NCBI GenBank assembly: GCA_019242435.1
Contig: JAFAVN010000011.1
Location: 1-7,602, forward strand
Direction: 5' to 3'
DNA from: Verrucomicrobiota bacterium
GTDB taxonomy: Bacteria > Verrucomicrobiota > Verrucomicrobiia > Chthoniobacterales > JAFAMB01
DNA length: 7,602 bases
Below the pieces are notes generated by a model, which saw nothing but the letters and a program-made list of their open reading frames with translations, had not been told where the DNA came from and made no database searches. A program made the position numbers and the translations under genes. Positions 5,188 to 7,602 of the stretch are shown one piece after another (the first letter of the stretch is position 1; every line of letters starts with the position of its first letter).

Positions 5188-6444
5188 ATGAGCAAACCTT
5201 CTTCTTCTCTGCCGAAAGCAGCCCAGTTGCTCGTTGTACTTTTCATTGCCGTTGGCGTTGTTGCTATCTTCAGCTTCGGCACTTTCATGGGTTGGATATT
5301 TCCGAGGTCCAATTCCGCAGCCGAAGCTCAACCGGCCGCTTCGCCAAACTCATTTCGTCCTACGGACACCCAATGGCAAAGCCTCAAAATCGCTACGGTC
5401 CAGCTCAAGGAATTTCAGGACCAGCACACTACCGAAGGGAAAATCGCGAATGATGATGACGCTACGACCCAGGTTTTCTCGGAATATTCGGGGCGAGTTA
5501 TCAAGCTGTTCGTCAGGGCGGGCGACCAGGTCAAAGCCGGCGCTCCGTTGCTGACGCTAGAGGCTGCAGAGCTGGTTCAAGCCCAGAATGATCTGATCAG
5601 CGCGGTTTCCACTCTCAATACTGCCCAGGCCGCACTGAACCTGGCCCAAACGACAGAGAAACGGCAGCACGATCTTTACAACAGTAAGGGTGCACCACTT
5701 AAAGATTGGCAACAGAGCCAGGTGGATCTGGCCACCGCTCAAGGCGCTTTTCGATCCGCTCAAATCGCATTGACAGCGGTGCGGAATCGCTTGCGGATCC
5801 TGGGAAAGAGTGAGGCCGATATCGCCGGCATCGAGCATGCGCCGGATGCCTTGAACCTAAGTCCGGAAGCGACCATCTTCGCACCGATCAGTGGCACGGT
5901 GACTCAACGAGCGGTTGGGCTCGGGCAATACATTAATACCGCAGCGAACGGTGGTACCTCACCAATATTTTCGATTGCGGATATGACAAAGGTGTGGCTG
6001 CTGGCTAACGTACGCGAGGAAGACGCCCCATCGATGCAGCTCGGGCTGCCGGTAGAAGTGCATGTGCTAGCGTTTCCCGGCCGCAAGTTCAAAGCGAAAC
6101 TAACCTTCGTCGCAACTTCCATTGACCCTAATATCCGTCGGTTACCGGTGCGTGCCGAAGTGGAAAACCCGGACCGCGCCTTGAAACCGGAGATGTTTGC
6201 CAATTTCAGCATCATTGTAGGCAGCGCCGTAACTTCCCCAGCCATGCCCGAACAGGGTGTGCTATATGAAGGCGATATGGCGCGAGTATGGGTCGTGGGA
6301 AAAGACAAAACACTAGCTCTGAGACAAATTCGACCGGGCTGGATTCAGGATGGGCTGGTGCAGGTGCTCTCCGGTCTGCAAGCCGGCGAGCAGGTCGTCA
6401 CCAGCGGCAGCTTATTCATCGATCGGGCAGCCCAAAGCGACTAA
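5188..6444 (+). CDS. RND efflux periplasmic adaptor subunit (HlyD/CusB/CzcB-like membrane fusion protein)
   Basis: The 418-residue adaptor should bridge the inner-membrane RND permease and an outer-membrane channel. An N-terminal membrane anchor spans about 12-36 (rich in L, V, A and F), followed by an Ala/Pro/Ser linker. The two halves of the lipoyl-like domain are near 97-128 (SGRVIKLFVRAGDQVKAGAPL) and 228-265 (IFAPISGTVTQRAVGLGQYI), around an alpha-helical coiled-coil hairpin (about 128-210) rich in Ala and Gln. A beta-barrel (about 268-345, with VWLLANVREED and LKPEMFANF) and a membrane-proximal domain (350-412, GLQAGEQVVTSGSLFID) complete the fold. The arrangement fits CusB/CzcB-type adaptors. 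There is no His-rich or Met-rich N-terminal segment as in some metal-specific adaptors; NDDD at 88-91 is acidic. The permease follows after 126 bp on the same strand. Substrate is not determined. Confidence 0.93.
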   Translation: MSKPSSSLPKAAQLLVVLFIAVGVVAIFSFGTFMGWIFPRSNSAAEAQPAASPNSFRPTDTQWQSLKIATVQLKEFQDQHTTEGKIANDDDATTQVFSEYSGRVIKLFVRAGDQVKAGAPLLTLEAAELVQAQNDLISAVSTLNTAQAALNLAQTTEKRQHDLYNSKGAPLKDWQQSQVDLATAQGAFRSAQIALTAVRNRLRILGKSEADIAGIEHAPDALNLSPEATIFAPISGTVTQRAVGLGQYINTAANGGTSPIFSIADMTKVWLLANVREEDAPSMQLGLPVEVHVLAFPGRKFKAKLTFVATSIDPNIRRLPVRAEVENPDRALKPEMFANFSIIVGSAVTSPAMPEQGVLYEGDMARVWVVGKDKTLALRQIRPGWIQDGLVQVLSGLQAGEQVVTSGSLFIDRAAQSD

Positions 6445-6570
6445 GCCGCAAAATGCCAGCCTCAAGTAGCGGAACAATCTGAACGAAAGAACGCCTGCAC
6501 TTAGGGATCCCTTGAGTAAAAGAGCGCGCCATGGCAAGCACGCACTGCCGACCATGAAGGGCGAACCGGA
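6445..6570. other. Adaptor-permease gap with a 10-bp palindrome
   Basis: This 126-bp gap is long for two subunits normally made from one transcript. It contains the perfect palindrome AGGGATCCCT (6503-6512) and two tiny frames: ATG at 6531 (8 codons), and ATG at 6554 (6 codons) whose TGA overlaps the permease ATG as ATGA. No T-run follows the palindrome, so it is not a clear terminator. The small frames are probably chance. Confidence 0.35.
6556..6561 (+). promoter_or_regulatory. Ribosome-binding site of the permease gene
   Basis: GAAGGG ends 9 nt before the ATG at 6571. This supports that start, and the first residues (MNSIVRFAIKQR) match the usual N terminus of RND permeases just before TM1. 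Confidence 0.6.
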
Positions 6571-7602
6571 ATGAACAGCATCGTTAGATTTGCCATCAAG
6601 CAGCGGATGATCATCGTTGTCCTCACGCTGTTTCTGTTCGGCGCGGGCATTGTTAGCTTTACCATGCTCAATATCGAGGCGTATCCCGACCCGGTACCGC
6701 CATTAGTCGAAGTGATCACCCAAAGCACCGGCCAATCTGCAGAAGAGATTGAGCGCTATATCACTATTCCGGTCGAGATCCAGATGGCCGGGATCCCACA
6801 CGTGACTTCGGTGCGAAGCATCTCCCTCTTCGGTCTATCGGACGTTAGGATCGCGTTTACTTACGACTTCACTTACGACGAAGCGGAGCAACGGGTAATC
6901 AACCGGCTTTCCCAATTATCGCCGTTGCCAAACGGTGTGGTGCCGCAGATCTCACCAGAGAGCCCGATTGGTGAGATTTACCGGTATCGAGTTGTCGGAC
7001 CTCGCGGTTATTCGGTGATGGACCTGAAAACTATCCAGGACTGGATTCTCGAACGCCGGTTCAAAGCCGTCCCCGGAGTGGTCGACGTCAGCGGTTGGGG
7101 AGGTACAACCAAGAGCTATGAAGTAACTGTCGATCAGAAAAGATTATTCGCATCCGGCATCACCATTCCCCAAATCCAGCAAGCGCTTAATAACGCCAAT
7201 ATCAACGTCGGCGGCCAGACAGTTAACTTCGGCCCGCAATCGGCCGTAATCCGCGGAGTCGGCTTGATCCATACGATGGATGACATCCGCAATACGATGG
7301 TGAGTCAAAATAATGGGTCACCAATCCGGATCAGAGACATCGCCACCGTTCAAGTGGGTCATCAACCGCGTCTCGGCATCGCCGGCCAAGACGATGACAA
7401 TGATATCGTCCAAGGGATTGTATTAATGCGGCGTGGCGAGAAGAGTTTGCCGACGATTCATCGGGTCGAGGAGGAAGTGAACAAGATCAATACGAGCGAA
7501 ATTCTTCCGCCCGGTGTGAGTCTAAAAAAACTTTACGATCGCAGTGATTTGATTGCGATTACTACCCACACCGTCCTGCACAATCTCATCGTGGGTGTCC
7601 TT
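6571..7602 (+). CDS. RND efflux permease, heavy-metal-efflux (CzcA/CusA) type, 3' truncated by the window
   Basis: The first 344 residues of a protein normally about 1,030-1,060 long are present, and the frame is open to the last base. RND permeases are proton-driven inner-membrane trimers that pass substrate to an adaptor and outer-membrane channel. TM1 covers about 12-33, followed by NIEAYPDP (34-41), where CzcA-type proteins have NIEAFPD. Porter-domain landmarks are ITIPVEIQMAGIP (64-76), SISLFGLSDVRIAF (83-96), SPIGEIYRYRV (131-141), PGVVDVSGWGG (168-178), the RIRDIATVQVG region (253-263), GIVLMRRGE (282-290) and YDRSDLIAITTHTV (322-335), which leads into TM2. These fit the heavy-metal-efflux subfamily better than the drug-exporting AcrB type. 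The TM4 proton-relay and metal-selectivity residues lie beyond the window, so the metal, or another substrate, cannot be named. Sharing strand and order with the adaptor implies one pump. Confidence 0.93.
   Translation, partial: MNSIVRFAIKQRMIIVVLTLFLFGAGIVSFTMLNIEAYPDPVPPLVEVITQSTGQSAEEIERYITIPVEIQMAGIPHVTSVRSISLFGLSDVRIAFTYDFTYDEAEQRVINRLSQLSPLPNGVVPQISPESPIGEIYRYRVVGPRGYSVMDLKTIQDWILERRFKAVPGVVDVSGWGGTTKSYEVTVDQKRLFASGITIPQIQQALNNANINVGGQTVNFGPQSAVIRGVGLIHTMDDIRNTMVSQNNGSPIRIRDIATVQVGHQPRLGIAGQDDDNDIVQGIVLMRRGEKSLPTIHRVEEEVNKINTSEILPPGVSLKKLYDRSDLIAITTHTVLHNLIVGVL

Overview
The window comes from a Gram-negative bacterium: it encodes an outer-membrane carbohydrate porin and the inner-membrane and periplasmic parts of an RND efflux pump. 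Base composition looks moderate (roughly 50-55% GC by eye, not computed). Several genes lack a clear Shine-Dalgarno sequence, and one intergenic region carries ATTYGTC heptads inside a long inverted repeat. This would suit a soil or environmental lineage such as Verrucomicrobia or Acidobacteria, but that placement is a guess. The two-component and pump genes also resemble alphaproteobacterial versions as I remember them, so transfer is possible.

Layout. Positions 1-339 hold no convincing gene but contain four consecutive inverted repeats (34-250). A plus-strand pair follows: an OprB-family porin (340-1764) and a small exported protein of unknown function (about 1783-2196). Next comes a compound inverted repeat (2197-2318) that fills the gap to a convergent minus-strand DUF1697 gene (2306-2854) and supplies that gene's last codons and stop. 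A 97-bp divergent intergenic region with three palindromes separates DUF1697 from a plus-strand regulatory and efflux block: an OmpR/PhoB response regulator (2952-3632), an overlapping sensor histidine kinase (3625-4989), a 198-bp regulatory gap with a perfect 20-bp inverted repeat (5097-5116), an RND periplasmic adaptor (5188-6444), and an RND permease of heavy-metal-efflux (CzcA/CusA) type cut off by the window end (6571 onward).

How the genes work together (inference). The kinase and regulator form one translationally coupled unit. The regulator probably controls the adaptor-permease genes through the palindrome at 5097-5116, and possibly itself through the palindromes upstream of its start. 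The adaptor links the inner-membrane permease to an outer-membrane TolC-type channel that is not in this window and may lie downstream. The kinase's periplasmic domain has no His or Cys and a single Met, so the usual assumption of a copper/silver-type signal is not supported.

No wholly new system is evident. The items most worth a second look are the long inverted repeat at the convergent gene ends, the hairpin-rich region before the porin, the palindromic candidate operators, and the unrecognised exported protein beside the porin.
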